A DNA stretch of 46,670 nt from an uncultured Lachnospiraceae bacterium (GTDB lineage: Bacteria; Bacillota; Clostridia; Lachnospirales; Lachnospiraceae): positions 1-46,670 of the forward strand of contig CANQHZ010000020.1 in NCBI GenBank assembly GCA_947623805.1, written 5' to 3'. The position numbers were made by a program, and so were the translations under genes. How positions within the stretch are numbered: the first letter of the stretch is position 1; each line of letters starts with the position of its first letter. The notes under the pieces are model-generated. The model had not been told where the DNA came from. It saw only the letters and a program-made list of their open reading frames with translations, and did not search any database. Positions 15,550 to 24,613 of this stretch are shown piece after piece.

Positions 15550-16290
15550 TCAATCGAAATACTCATACGCAACAAGTGTCAGCCCGCATGCCGGAGCCGT
15601 AGGTCCTGCCTTTGCGCGGGTGCGCGCATCAAGAATTTCCGGTATTTGTGAGGCAGACATGTTGCCGCGTCCTACCTCTATGAGCGTGCCGGCGATTATC
15701 CTCACCATATTATACAGAAATCCATTGCCCGTCACGCTTATTGTAATCATATCACCTTTCTTTTCCACGCTTATGTCATAAATTGTCCTCACTGTGGTCT
15801 CAACGACGGCAGCCGCATTGCAAAAACTTTTGAAATCGTGCTCACCTTTCAAATACTGCGCCGCCGTATGCATTTTTTCCGCATCAAGCGGTACATATAT
15901 AAAATGCGAATATAGGCGATATATCGGTATCGGAAATTCCGTGTTTAATATCTTATACTCATATGTTTTTTTGCTTTGTCGATGCCTTGGGTGAAAATCC
16001 GGCTCGACCTCTCTTGAAGCCTGTATCCTTATATCATCGGGGAGCCGCTGGTTCAGTGCGTAGGATATCTTCTCGGCAGGCATTCTCGCCGATGTATCAA
16101 ATACGGCGATATTGCCGAGCGCATGAACTCCTGTGTCTGTCCGCGATGCGCCTATCACCCTTATGTCCTCGCCAAAAAGCCCACTCAATGCCTCGTTTAG
16201 CACTCCCTCAACAGTGACAGCATTAGGCTGTAGCTGCCAGCCATGATAATTTGTACCATCATATGCGACGGTAAGCATTACTCTTTTCAT
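15550..16290 (-). CDS. truA: tRNA pseudouridine(38-40) synthase
   Basis: A 246-residue TruA modifying U38-U40 of the anticodon stem-loop. VAYDGTNYHGWQ opens the protein and the catalytic aspartate lies in GASRTDTGVHA. FYNMVRIIAGTLIEVG-like sequence (here FLYNMVRIIAGTLIEVGRG) marks the C-terminal part. I start at MKRVMLTVAYDG: its ATG overlaps the ecfT TGA (ATGA), so the two are translationally coupled. Any longer start lies within ecfT. Standard ecfT-truA-rplM-rpsI order. Confidence 0.95.
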   Translation of the reverse strand: MKRVMLTVAYDGTNYHGWQLQPNAVTVEGVLNEALSGLFGEDIRVIGASRTDTGVHALGNIAVFDTSARMPAEKISYALNQRLPDDIRIQASREVEPDFHPRHRQSKKTYEYKILNTEFPIPIYRLYSHFIYVPLDAEKMHTAAQYLKGEHDFKSFCNAAAVVETTVRTIYDISVEKKGDMITISVTGNGFLYNMVRIIAGTLIEVGRGNMSASQIPEILDARTRAKAGPTAPACGLTLVAYEYFD

Positions 16291-17108
16291 AATAAAACAA
16301 CTACCATTTTTACCAATCTGTCCGCCATTAATCCCGCTGCCAAATAAAGCAAAATAACAGCATACGCCGCAAAATCCCTCTTTTTGTAGCATAGCGGTTT
16401 CATACGGGTACGGTGTTCACCGCCACGATAGCATCGTGCCTCCATTGCCATTGCCAAATCGTTGGCTCGCCTAAAAGCAGATATTATCAACGGCACAAGC
16501 AACGGTATGAGACTTTTTGCTTTCTTTATAAAATTGCCGCTCTCAAAATCCGCTCCTCTTGCCATCTGAGCTTTCATTATCTTGTCGGTTTCTTCCATAA
16601 GAATAGGGATAAACCTGAGCGCTATCGACATCATCATAGCTATCTCATGTACGGGCACTTTTATCTTTTTTAACGGTCGCATAAGGCTTTCCATGCCGTC
16701 CGTGAGCTGGTTCGGCGTAGTTGTCAATGTCATAATCGATGAACCGATAACCAAAAAGCTCAGTCTTATCGTCAAAAACGCGGCAAGTCTTATGCCCTCT
16801 TTCGTTATGCTAAGCTTCCATACGGTAAAAACCGGCTCACCCGGAGTCAAGAGCAGGTTAAAAACTATAGTAATCGCAAGCAGGAAAACTATCGCTTTCA
16901 TACCCTTTACCATAAATTTAAACGGCACCTTTGACAGCTTTATCATTATTATAAGAAACAACGCCGCTATTACATACTCTGCTACGCCGTCAAAAATAAA
17001 CAACGACAAAATAAAGGCGATTGTAGCCACAAGCTTTACCCTTGGGTCAAGTCTATGTATTATCGAGTCGGTTTGGTAATATTGTCCCAATGTTATATCT
17101 CTAAGCAT
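16287..17108 (-). CDS. ecfT: ECF transporter transmembrane protein EcfT
   Basis: A 273-residue integral membrane protein, the scaffold of group II energy-coupling-factor vitamin transporters. Hydrophobic helices occupy about 28-125 and the C-terminus. The two cytoplasmic coupling motifs are seen as MARG (KAQMARGADF) and EARCYRGG. It works with EcfA1/A2 and with separately encoded S-components, none of which is in this window. It lies 9 bases after ecfA2. Confidence 0.94.
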   Translation of the reverse strand: MLRDITLGQYYQTDSIIHRLDPRVKLVATIAFILSLFIFDGVAEYVIAALFLIIMIKLSKVPFKFMVKGMKAIVFLLAITIVFNLLLTPGEPVFTVWKLSITKEGIRLAAFLTIRLSFLVIGSSIMTLTTTPNQLTDGMESLMRPLKKIKVPVHEIAMMMSIALRFIPILMEETDKIMKAQMARGADFESGNFIKKAKSLIPLLVPLIISAFRRANDLAMAMEARCYRGGEHRTRMKPLCYKKRDFAAYAVILLYLAAGLMADRLVKMVVVLL

Positions 17109-17117
17109 ATTCCGACG

Positions 17118-17990
17118 CTACCTCCCCCTTTTTGCCGCGGAAAGCTTTGCAAAATAACTCATTATCTCCTTTTTGGCTTCATCTATGGTATTTATATCAA
17201 TCCTGACATCATATCCTCGGTCATGCAGCGCTTTCATAATGTATGTAACCTGCGGCGCCGCAAGTCCTACCTCCTCAAGGCGCTCATACTGCTTAAATAC
17301 TTCCGTGGGCTTATCATCAAGCATTACGCTGCCCTTGTTCATCACTATAATCCTGTCCACATACTTTGCTATATCATCCATACTGTGAGATACGAGCATT
17401 ATCGTTATTCCTGTCTCTTTTTTCAGTTTTGAAATCTGCTCCAAAATCTCATCTCTGCCTCTGGGGTCAAGTCCCGCAGTAGGCTCGTCCAATATCAGCA
17501 CATCAGGCTTCATTGCAAGCACTCCGGCTATTGCGACACGCCTTTTTTGTCCGCCTGACAAATCAAACGGTGACTGATAAAAGTATTCGTCCTCAATGCC
17601 CGCAAGCTTTAGCGCCTCATATGCCCTAAGCTCAACCTCTTTTTTGGTAAGTCCTAAATTTTTAGGTCCAAAGCATACATCCGAAAACACATCCGCTTCA
17701 AAGAGTTGATACTCCGGATATTGAAAGACAAGTCCTACCTTGCTTCGCAGCCTTTTCTTGTCAAAATCCTCCGCGTCTATGTCCTCTCCGTTAAAGTATA
17801 TACTTCCGCTTGTCGCTTTTAGCAGTCCGTTCAAATGCTGCACCAAAGTGGATTTACCAGAGCCCGTATGACCTATAAGTCCTATAAACTGCCCGTCAGG
17901 TATGACAAGACTTACATTATTTAAAGCCGTTACAGCCATTGCCGTATCTGCTTCATATATATGGCTTACCTTATCCAAAATAATCGGCAT
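17118..17990 (-). CDS. ecfA2: ECF transporter ATPase EcfA2
   Basis: A 290-residue ABC ATPase. Walker A is GHTGSGKSTL, the signature LSGGQKRRVAIAG, and Walker B VLILDEPTAGLD followed by the H-loop MLVSHSMDD. The long C-terminal tail fits EcfA proteins. It pairs with EcfA1 as a heterodimer on EcfT. Second ATPase of the conserved ecfA1-ecfA2-ecfT set. Confidence 0.95.
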   Translation of the reverse strand: MPIILDKVSHIYEADTAMAVTALNNVSLVIPDGQFIGLIGHTGSGKSTLVQHLNGLLKATSGSIYFNGEDIDAEDFDKKRLRSKVGLVFQYPEYQLFEADVFSDVCFGPKNLGLTKKEVELRAYEALKLAGIEDEYFYQSPFDLSGGQKRRVAIAGVLAMKPDVLILDEPTAGLDPRGRDEILEQISKLKKETGITIMLVSHSMDDIAKYVDRIIVMNKGSVMLDDKPTEVFKQYERLEEVGLAAPQVTYIMKALHDRGYDVRIDINTIDEAKKEIMSYFAKLSAAKRGR

Positions 17991-18041
17991 GTCATCACCC
18001 TCTTTGTCCGCATTATCTCATATGCCTGTTCCTGCAGGCAA

Positions 18042-18902
18042 TCAAATCATATCCGCGCATCTATCTATCGCCTCGGCAAATTCCTCCTTGGTAAGTATGC
18101 CCTCAGCAATCGGAAATCCCTCCTGCCTAAGCTCATGCGCAAGCAATGTCACCTGCGGCACATCCAGCCTAAGCTCCCTAAGACGCTCTACCTGTGAAAA
18201 AATTTCTCTCGGAGTGCCTTGGAGTGCTATCTTTCCTTTATCCATCACATAAACCTTATCTGAATAAATAACTTCCTCCATGTAATGCGTGATAAGTATT
18301 ACCGTAATCTTCTCCACATCATTCAGGGCACGTACCGCGCGTATTACCTCCTTGCGCCCTTTAGGGTCAAGCATTGCTGTCGGCTCATCCAAAATGATAC
18401 ATTTGGGGTGCATGGCAATTACACCTGCGATAGATACTCTCTGCTTTTGCCCTCCCGAAAGTTTATTGGGCGAGTGTTTTCTAAATTCATACATTCCGAC
18501 CGCTTTTAAGCTTTCCTCTACGCGTTCCCATATTTCCTTTGTCGGCACCCCCATATTTTCCGGTCCAAATCCGACATCCTCCTCAACAACCTGACCTATA
18601 ATTTGATTGTCAGGGTTCTGAAAAACCATTCCCGCAGTCTGTCGTATATCCCATAAGTATTCATCGTTTTTTGTGTCTTTTCCGTCCACCCATACCGTAC
18701 CCTCTGTGGGATATAAAATGGCGTTTAAATGTTTTGCCAATGTTGACTTTCCTGAGCCGTTATGCCCCAATATGGACACAAAATCGCCCTGGCTAATGTC
18801 AAGGTTTACATCATCAACTGCCGTTGTTATGCCCTCAACATTGCCTTCCTCATCACGCCTTATATATTCAAAGATTAAATCCTTAACCTTAATAATCCCC
18901 AT
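18042..18902 (-). CDS. ecfA1: ECF transporter ATPase EcfA1
   Basis: A 286-residue ABC ATPase with Walker A GHNGSGKSTL, Q-loop VFQNPDNQIIGQ, signature LSGGQKQRVSIAG and Walker B CIILDEPTAMLD, then the H-loop ILITHYMEE. VFQNPDNQ is characteristic of EcfA1. It starts 3 bases after the J-domain gene and shares its transcript. Confidence 0.95.
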   Translation of the reverse strand: MGIIKVKDLIFEYIRRDEEGNVEGITTAVDDVNLDISQGDFVSILGHNGSGKSTLAKHLNAILYPTEGTVWVDGKDTKNDEYLWDIRQTAGMVFQNPDNQIIGQVVEEDVGFGPENMGVPTKEIWERVEESLKAVGMYEFRKHSPNKLSGGQKQRVSIAGVIAMHPKCIILDEPTAMLDPKGRKEVIRAVRALNDVEKITVILITHYMEEVIYSDKVYVMDKGKIALQGTPREIFSQVERLRELRLDVPQVTLLAHELRQEGFPIAEGILTKEEFAEAIDRCADMI

Positions 18903-18905
18903 GCC

Positions 18906-19520
18906 CTATTTGTCTTCCTCTTGAATTTTCTGCTGCATAAACGCCTTGTACAGCTTCCTGCGCTGTAAAGCCTCTGAATGCTGCTTGTCCAAATCAATCT
19001 GTCTCTTTATCGTTTCCGCAATCCATATTGCCCTTATCTTATCAAGTATTTCTTCCTCTTGCGACTTAGCCTTGGGCAAACCCATTTTATCCGGCGTGGC
19101 ATGCAGCTTGCTTGCTTTATTGTCATTCTCCCACTGCTGAACCTTTTTACGTTCTTTTTCCTTTTGCTTCTGTTTCTGATACTGTACTTTAGCCCTGTCA
19201 TCTGTGGTGAAAATTTTTGCCGGTCGTTGTTGCTGCAGCGGCATATTGGAATATACATTTGCATAATAGAAAGGGGCATTATACGCACTATTTACTACAG
19301 TCATTCCGCTGTCTAACGCCTGCGCGGTCGAATTATAGGGGTTATTCATCAAATACTCATACGCCATCTGCGCCTTAATGTAATATTCCCGTGTATCCGT
19401 ACCGGGATTGGCATCAGGGTGATAGAGCTTCGCCTTATATCTATATGCTCTTTTTATCTGTTCCTCCGTAGCGTCCTCTCGTATGCCTAAAAAATAGCTT
19501 GCTTCTTTTCTTGTCATCAT
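18906..19520 (-). CDS. J-domain (DnaJ-like) protein
   Basis: A 204-residue protein with an N-terminal J domain (about 1-62; EASYFLGIREDATEEQIKRAYR and the HPD motif in AKLYHPDANPG). HPD is needed to stimulate DnaK ATPase. No zinc-finger or DnaJ client-binding domains follow; instead there is a Met/Asn/Tyr-rich linker, then a Lys/Gln/Glu-rich helical tail. It lies between rplQ and ecfA1, where most Firmicutes have nothing. A terminator lies upstream, so it probably leads an ecf transcript. Function unknown; perhaps targets Hsp70 to a local partner. Confidence 0.82.
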   Translation of the reverse strand: MMTRKEASYFLGIREDATEEQIKRAYRYKAKLYHPDANPGTDTREYYIKAQMAYEYLMNNPYNSTAQALDSGMTVVNSAYNAPFYYANVYSNMPLQQQRPAKIFTTDDRAKVQYQKQKQKEKERKKVQQWENDNKASKLHATPDKMGLPKAKSQEEEILDKIRAIWIAETIKRQIDLDKQHSEALQRRKLYKAFMQQKIQEEDK

Positions 19521-19596
19521 ACCAATTCCTTCCGATATATGTCATTCAAGCATAGTATATGGGCACTCTCATCATTTATGCATATTGCCGCTTTTC

Positions 19597-19624
19597 AAAA
19601 AAAGCTCCCAAAATATGGGAGCTT
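19597..19624 (-). terminator. Terminator after rplQ
   Basis: Arms AAGCTCCCA / TGGGAGCTT (9 bp, perfect) with a 5-nt loop, then seven T on the minus strand. It separates the alpha operon from the J-domain-ecf genes. A -10-like TATACT lies just downstream at about 19560, without a clear -35. Confidence 0.85.
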
Positions 19625-19634
19625 CAATTATTAT

Positions 19635-20177
19635 TTAGACTAACTCAAGAACTACTTGCATAGCTCCATCGCCTTTACGCTGTCCAATCTTGACTATTCT
19701 TGTGTAGCCGCCATTACGTCCTACATATTTAGGCGCTATCTCGTCAAAAAGCTTAGCTACAAGGTCAACCTTCTTTGTGTTTCTCTTTTTGCCTGCCCTT
19801 TCTTTGGGAACTTCAGTATAAGAGTACAACACTCTGAGAATCTGTCTTCTTGCATGAAGTCTTGAGGGCAAATCCTTCTTAATTTCCTTCTCTACTTCAT
19901 CATACACGGTAACTCTCTTACCGTCTTTTACTTCCTTGACTCTCTTACCGTCTTTATCTTTCTTGGGCACCTTAGCTGTAACCTTGACCATTTCAAAATT
20001 ATCTTTCTCTCTTACAGCCATTGCAATGATGCCGTCTACAATCTTCTGAACTTCCTTGGCTCTTGCCTCAGTTGTGATTATTCTTCCATCCTTACTTGCA
20101 ATCAAAGAAGTAACCTGACCCCTAAGCAATGCCTTTCTCTGACTTGATGTTCTACCAAGTTTTCTATAACCTGCCAT
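19635..20177 (-). CDS. rplQ: 50S ribosomal protein L17, enlarged form
   Basis: L17 of 180 residues, against about 115-130 in most bacteria. The ends are standard ([35 protein letters not shown]). Extra sequence of about 45 residues lies near 58-103, before [11 protein letters not shown], and contains KDGKRV twice; a smaller Lys/Arg-rich insert follows. Both inserts are highly charged and likely lie on the ribosome surface. Preceded by a 221-bp structured gap after rpoA and closed by a terminator. Confidence 0.95.
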   Translation of the reverse strand: MAGYRKLGRTSSQRKALLRGQVTSLIASKDGRIITTEARAKEVQKIVDGIIAMAVREKDNFEMVKVTAKVPKKDKDGKRVKEVKDGKRVTVYDEVEKEIKKDLPSRLHARRQILRVLYSYTEVPKERAGKKRNTKKVDLVAKLFDEIAPKYVGRNGGYTRIVKIGQRKGDGAMQVVLELV

Positions 20178-20398
20178 ACTAGGCTCCTTTCATTTCGAGG
20201 ACACATCATTTATGACATACAAACTCCATACCTAACCTATGGAACGACAGTCACAAACTACCCTCATTAGTGGAACAAATGACAACGCACTTTGGACTTA
20301 CTTATCAAATGTTAGTTAATAATCCATTCATGAGCGCAGGTGCGAACACTTTGGAATTACCGCACCTGTATATATTAAGCCTGCTAAACTTCGTCCGT
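20178..20398 (-). promoter_or_regulatory. Structured rpoA-rplQ gap
   Basis: This 221-bp space has CAGGTGCG / CGCACCTG (20337-20344 with 20361-20368, 16-nt loop) and CCATA / TATGG (20226-20242). The word CACTTTGGA occurs twice. No ORF or clear promoter was found; an RNA element acting on rplQ is possible. Confidence 0.4.
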
Positions 20399-21364
20399 TT
20401 AATCATCTGACGGATTTAACTGCAAACCTAACTCTTTTAACTTTGCCAATACCTCGTCTAAAGACTTACGTCCCAAGTTACGGACTTTCATCATATCCTC
20501 AGGGGTTCTGTTGGTAAGTTCTTCAACGGTATTAATGCCTGCTCTCTTGAGACAGTTATATGAACGAACTGATAATTCCAGTTCATCAATGCTCATCTCA
20601 AGCACTTTCTCCTTCTCATCATCCTCTTTTTCTATCATAACCTCTGCGTTTTTCGCATTCTCAGAAAGATTAATGAAAAGTTTTAAATGCTCACTAAGCA
20701 CCTTAGCCGCAAGACTTACGGCTTCATCCGGCGCAAGCGTGGCATTCGTATATACGTCCAAGGTCAGCTTATCATAATCCGTAATCTGACCTACACGGGT
20801 ATTTTCTACTGTAACATTCACTCTCTCTACGGGAGTAAATATAGAATCCACTGCGATGACACCTATTGGCAAATCCTCTCCCTTGTTCTTCTCCGCGCTG
20901 ATGTACCCCCTGCCTTTAGCGATAAGTATCTCCATATAGAGCTTGCTTTCCTTGCCGCCTGTAAGTGTAGCAATTACCTGTTCGGGATTCATAATCTCAA
21001 TATCCTGGTCAACCTGAATATCCGCTGCGGTAACAACACCTTCACCTTCAAAGTCTATGATAGCTTTCTTAAGATCGGCAGTGTCAGAATTGTCCTTTAT
21101 AGCCAGGCTTTTAAGATTCATAATGATTTCGGTCACATCTTCCTTCACTCCGGGAATTGAACTAAATTCGTGAAGCACACCATCAATCTTTACCTGACAA
21201 ACAGCCGCGCCTGGGAGAGAAGCAAGCATAATTCTTCTAAGAGAATTGCCCAGTGTAATTCCATAACCTCTCTCTAAAGGCTCAACAATAAATTTACCGT
21301 ACTTCTTGTCTTCAGAGATTTCTGCCACTTCAATATTAGGACTGTCAAAATCAAATGCCAACAC
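20399..21364 (-). CDS. rpoA: RNA polymerase alpha subunit
   Basis: A 321-residue alpha subunit. The N-terminal assembly domain has [28 protein letters not shown]; a short acidic linker (about 235-250) leads to the C-terminal domain with [20 protein letters not shown], the part that contacts UP elements and activators. Length is normal. It follows rpsD by 42 bases in the usual alpha-operon order. Confidence 0.98.
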   Translation of the reverse strand: MLAFDFDSPNIEVAEISEDKKYGKFIVEPLERGYGITLGNSLRRIMLASLPGAAVCQVKIDGVLHEFSSIPGVKEDVTEIIMNLKSLAIKDNSDTADLKKAIIDFEGEGVVTAADIQVDQDIEIMNPEQVIATLTGGKESKLYMEILIAKGRGYISAEKNKGEDLPIGVIAVDSIFTPVERVNVTVENTRVGQITDYDKLTLDVYTNATLAPDEAVSLAAKVLSEHLKLFINLSENAKNAEVMIEKEDDEKEKVLEMSIDELELSVRSYNCLKRAGINTVEELTNRTPEDMMKVRNLGRKSLDEVLAKLKELGLQLNPSDD

Positions 21365-21406
21365 TGTAAATACCCTCCTTTATGAATGTGATGATAAAAA
21401 CCTAAA

Positions 21407-22000
21407 TTACTTAGAATACAACTCGACTATAAGCATCTCATCTACGGGAACGTCAATAGCCTCTCTTGACGGAAGTTCCTTGATTGTCCCCTTAAAGTTC
21501 TCTAAGTCTACATCAATCCACTCAGGCACTAACCTGCCATTAGTAACCTCTGCGATATCCTTATATCTCTGCATACCTTTTGACTTCTCCCTGACTTCAA
21601 CAACATCGCCCGGTTTGATTAGATATGAGGGTATATTTATACATTTGCCATTTACCAGAATATGCTTATGGCCTACAACCTGTCTTGCCTCATGCCTTGT
21701 TCTGGCAAATCCCATTCTAAATACAACATTGTCAAGTCTTCTCTCAAGAAGAACCATAAGGTTTTCGCCTGTCATGCCCTTCATTCTGTCGGCTTTTTCA
21801 TAATAATTACGGAAAGGCTTCTCAAGGACACCATATATAAATTTAGCCTTCTGTTTCTCTCTAAGCTGTAAACCATACTCGCTCATCTTCTTGCCGGCTC
21901 TGGGCGATTTTCTCTTAGATTTCTTATCATATCCCAAAAATACAGGGTCCAAATCAAGCGACCTGCATCTTTTAAGTACAGGAACTCTATTAACTGCCAT
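21407..22000 (-). CDS. rpsD: 30S ribosomal protein S4
   Basis: A 197-residue S4, an early 16S rRNA binder. The S4 RNA-binding domain covers [32 protein letters not shown]. The N-terminus has no cysteine quartet, so it is the zinc-free form. It lies between rpsK and rpoA, the normal Firmicutes alpha-operon order in this family. Confidence 0.98.
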   Translation of the reverse strand: MAVNRVPVLKRCRSLDLDPVFLGYDKKSKRKSPRAGKKMSEYGLQLREKQKAKFIYGVLEKPFRNYYEKADRMKGMTGENLMVLLERRLDNVVFRMGFARTRHEARQVVGHKHILVNGKCINIPSYLIKPGDVVEVREKSKGMQRYKDIAEVTNGRLVPEWIDVDLENFKGTIKELPSREAIDVPVDEMLIVELYSK

Positions 22001-22017
22001 GTTTTTATCCTCCTAAA

Positions 22018-22413
22018 TTAAACTCTACGACGTTTTGGCGGGCGACAGCCGTTGTGAGGCACTGCTGTTACGTCCTTGATACTTGTTACCTCAAGACCGC
22101 AGGCCTGAAGCGCTCTGATAGCTGCTTCTCTGCCTGAACCGGGACCTTTTACCATAACATCTACGGACTTCAAACCATGTACTAAAGCTGCTTTTGTAGC
22201 TGTCTCGGCAGCCATTTGTGCAGCATACGGAGTAGATTTCTTTGAACCTCTAAATCCCAGACCACCGGCACTTGCCCATGAGAGTGCATTACCCTCTAAG
22301 TCTGTCAATGTAACAATGGTATTGTTAAATGATGACTGGATATGTGCCTGTCCACGTTCAACGTTTTTCTTTACACGCCTTTTTGTTACTTTTTTCGCAA
22401 CTTTTTTAGCCAT
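22018..22413 (-). CDS. rpsK: 30S ribosomal protein S11
   Basis: A 131-residue S11 with [32 protein letters not shown] and the C-terminal [18 protein letters not shown]. Short Lys-rich N-terminal run. Located between rpsM and rpsD. Confidence 0.98.
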   Translation of the reverse strand: MAKKVAKKVTKRRVKKNVERGQAHIQSSFNNTIVTLTDLEGNALSWASAGGLGFRGSKKSTPYAAQMAAETATKAALVHGLKSVDVMVKGPGSGREAAIRALQACGLEVTSIKDVTAVPHNGCRPPKRRRV

Positions 22414-22458
22414 TTTAAACTAACCTACTTTCTCATACAATAATCAATTATTTGTTAA

Positions 22459-22827
22459 TTACTTCTTCTTGTTTGCAACAGTACGCTTAGGACCTTTTCT
22501 TGTCCTTGCGTTTGTCTTTGTCTTCTGGCCGCGCACGGGAAGTCCCTTCCTGTGACGAATGCCACGATAGCATCCAATCTCCTGCAGTCTCTTGATGTTG
22601 AGCGCGATTTCACGCTTCAAATCGCCTTCAACCATATACTCTTCATCAATGATTGTGCTAATCTTCTTTACATCATCATCTGTCAAATCTCTAACACGGA
22701 CATCAGGATTTACTCCTGCTTTCGCCAAAATCTTGTTAGAGCTTACTCTACCGATGCCGTAGATGTAAGTCAAGCCAATTTCTACACGTTTTTCTCTTGG
22801 TAAGTCAACACCAGCAATACGAGCCAT
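22459..22827 (-). CDS. rpsM: 30S ribosomal protein S13
   Basis: A 122-residue S13 ([26 protein letters not shown]). The C-terminal [16 protein letters not shown] tail is standard. I start at MARIAG because GGAGGAATT lies upstream; an earlier ATG overlaps that site. A 244-bp stretch packed with small palindromes separates it from rpmJ. Confidence 0.98.
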   Translation of the reverse strand: MARIAGVDLPREKRVEIGLTYIYGIGRVSSNKILAKAGVNPDVRVRDLTDDDVKKISTIIDEEYMVEGDLKREIALNIKRLQEIGCYRGIRHRKGLPVRGQKTKTNARTRKGPKRTVANKKK

Positions 22828-22842
22828 GTTAAATTCCTCCAT

Positions 22843-23071
22843 TTAATAATAGTAAACTAATTGATTGGGGTAATTTTACCCAATCGGGCATAACCCGATT
22901 TGTCCGATACTATCGGCACCCACTGAAATATTATGGGTGTTCTGCGAAATATTCTCGGTATCAAGAAGTAAACACACAACAGCATAATGCTGTCATATAT
23001 TTATAGCATACTGGCTGTTTGACGGATTAGCCATATATGCCTCAGCCGCTTTTTTAATCCAGAGCTTTTGA
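22843..23071 (-). promoter_or_regulatory. Array of five small palindromes upstream of rpsM
   Basis: In the rpmJ-rpsM gap: GGGTAATTTTACCC (22868-22881), AATCGGG/CCCGATT (22882-22900), CCGATA-C-TATCGG (22904-22916), CACCCA/TGGGTG (22917-22939) and ACAGCAT-A-ATGCTGT (22979-22993). The first four stand shoulder to shoulder. Likely a folded leader for rpsM and the alpha operon; class unknown. Confidence 0.6.
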
Positions 23072-23185
23072 TTAACCCTGTCTTTGTTTGTGTTTGGGAT
23101 TCTCGCAGATAATTCTGATTCGTCCCTTTCTCTTGATAACTTTGCACTTTTCGCAAATAGGTTTTACTGATGATCTAACCTTCAT
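23072..23185 (-). CDS. rpmJ: 50S ribosomal protein L36
   Basis: A 37-residue L36, [20 protein letters not shown] onwards, with the zinc-binding C-x2-C pair followed by a later Cys and His ([13 protein letters not shown] end). The four-ligand, C+ form. The start follows GGAGGGTTTAAC. It sits between infA and rpsM as usual. Confidence 0.96.
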   Translation of the reverse strand: MKVRSSVKPICEKCKVIKRKGRIRIICENPKHKQRQG

Positions 23186-23217
23186 GTTAAACCCTCCTTT
23201 CAAAAAGACCGTTTTTC

Positions 23218-23246
23218 ATTATATCACGACCGGAACTCAAATGCAA
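23218..23246 (-). promoter_or_regulatory. Internal promoter before rpmJ
   Basis: Minus-strand TTGCAT and TATAAT (TGATATAAT) are 17 bases apart. Just upstream, the 11-mer CAGAATTTATT is repeated three times in tandem (23257-23289), AT-rich and about one helical turn per unit, which may act as an UP element. Confidence 0.65.
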
Positions 23247-23313
23247 GCACTATAAGAATAAATTCTGAATAAATTCTGAATAAATTCTGGATAATTTTTA
23301 TTCCGTGCGCTTT

Positions 23314-23532
23314 TTATTTATCACGCCAAATAATTCTTCCCTTGCTCAGGTCGTATGGCGAAAGCTCCAGAGTTACCTTATCACCGGGGAGTATGCGGAT
23401 AAAATTCTGCCTAAGCTTTCCGCTTATGTGGGCAAGTACCCTATGACCATTTTCAAGCTCTACCTGAAACATTGTGTTTGGAAGCTTCTCAACTACTGTT
23501 CCTTCGATTTCAATTACATCGGATTTTGACAT
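23314..23532 (-). CDS. infA: Translation initiation factor IF-1
   Basis: A 72-residue IF-1 (S1/OB fold): [25 protein letters not shown] and the end [11 protein letters not shown]. Exact family length. It binds the ribosomal A site during initiation. It lies between the KOW-domain gene and rpmJ. Confidence 0.98.
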   Translation of the reverse strand: MSKSDVIEIEGTVVEKLPNTMFQVELENGHRVLAHISGKLRQNFIRILPGDKVTLELSPYDLSKGRIIWRDK

Positions 23533-23574
23533 TGTTCTTCATTCTCCTCATTTTGACTTAATACGCGTTACTCA

Positions 23575-23817
23575 TTACTCATTACAATACAGCTTTTTAA
23601 TAACATACTTGACTTTCTCGTCAGTTATTACACTATAGTCAGTTTCCTGACCGTATTTTTTTATAATCTGAATATGTTTTTTGTTTTTTCGCTTAGGATT
23701 GGAAAGTTTCCTCACCTCGCCGTCAGCAAGCCACACATAATCGCTTTCTTCCTTTATAATAAGATATATTCTTCCCTTGTCGTGTCCTGCTGTTGAATAT
23801 GCAAAATATCCTGTCAT
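23575..23817 (-). CDS. KOW-domain RNA-binding protein
   Basis: An 80-residue protein whose first half reads as a KOW/SH3-like barrel (SAGHDKGRIYLII-like; here STAGHDKGRIYLIIKEE), with a basic stretch NPKRKNKKHIQ. Such L14e-like genes commonly sit between map and infA in clostridia. Role unproven, presumably ribosome- or rRNA-linked. It starts 11 bases after the map stop. Confidence 0.85.
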   Translation of the reverse strand: MTGYFAYSTAGHDKGRIYLIIKEESDYVWLADGEVRKLSNPKRKNKKHIQIIKKYGQETDYSVITDEKVKYVIKKLYCNE

Positions 23818-23828
23818 CTTGAACCTTT

Positions 23829-24581
23829 CTATATAAGAGTAAGTATCTCAGGCTCACCGTCAGTAATCAACACTGTGTTTTCGTAATGCGCGGAAAGCGA
23901 GCCGTCCTCCGTAACTACTGTCCAATCATCATCAAGCCATTCAACGTCGCCACGTCCCATATTTATCATAGGCTCTATGGCAAGCGTCATGCCTGCCTGA
24001 AGCTTTATGCCTCTGCGCTTCTGCCTGAAGTTAGGCACCTGCGGGTCCTCATGAAGCGATGTGCCTATACCATGCCCTACCAAATCTTCAACTATGCCGT
24101 AGCCAAACTGTGATATATAGTCATCAATGGCATTTGATATATCAAACAGGTGATTTCCCACCTTTGCTTTACTTATCCCTGCAAAGAACGCATTGCGTGT
24201 CTCCTCTATAAGTTTGCTCGCATCATCACTAAGCTTTCCTACGCCAAATGTTCTTGCCATATCAGAATGATATCCCTTATATATAAGTCCCGCATCCAAA
24301 CTCACTATGTCACCGTCTTGAAGTATTCTGTCGGCTCTCGGAATGCCATGAACCACCTCGTCATTGACCGATACGCATATTGAGGCAGGATAACCCTCGT
24401 AATGCAGGAAATTCGGAACACATCCATGGCGTCTTATCAGCTTATCGCCCAGTTTATCAATCTCCAGTGTGGAAATTCCCGGCTTGACTGCTGTTTCAAG
24501 CTGAGCAAATACATCGGCAAGCATTCGGCAGGATTCGCGCATCAGCTCAATTTCACGCTTTGACTTAATTGTAACAGCCAT
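23829..24581 (-). CDS. map: Methionine aminopeptidase, type I
   Basis: A 250-residue enzyme removing the N-terminal Met from nascent proteins. Metal ligands are in SLDAGLIYKGYHSDMARTF (two Asp), GHGIGTSLHEDP (His), AIEPMI (Glu) and the C-terminal ENTVLIT (Glu). I start at MAVTIKSKREIEL, since AGGAGG lies just upstream. Standard adk-map-infA order. Confidence 0.96.
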   Translation of the reverse strand: MAVTIKSKREIELMRESCRMLADVFAQLETAVKPGISTLEIDKLGDKLIRRHGCVPNFLHYEGYPASICVSVNDEVVHGIPRADRILQDGDIVSLDAGLIYKGYHSDMARTFGVGKLSDDASKLIEETRNAFFAGISKAKVGNHLFDISNAIDDYISQFGYGIVEDLVGHGIGTSLHEDPQVPNFRQKRRGIKLQAGMTLAIEPMINMGRGDVEWLDDDWTVVTEDGSLSAHYENTVLITDGEPEILTLI

Positions 24582-24613
24582 TTCTAAACCTCCTATGCAA
24601 TGACCGCTCAAAA

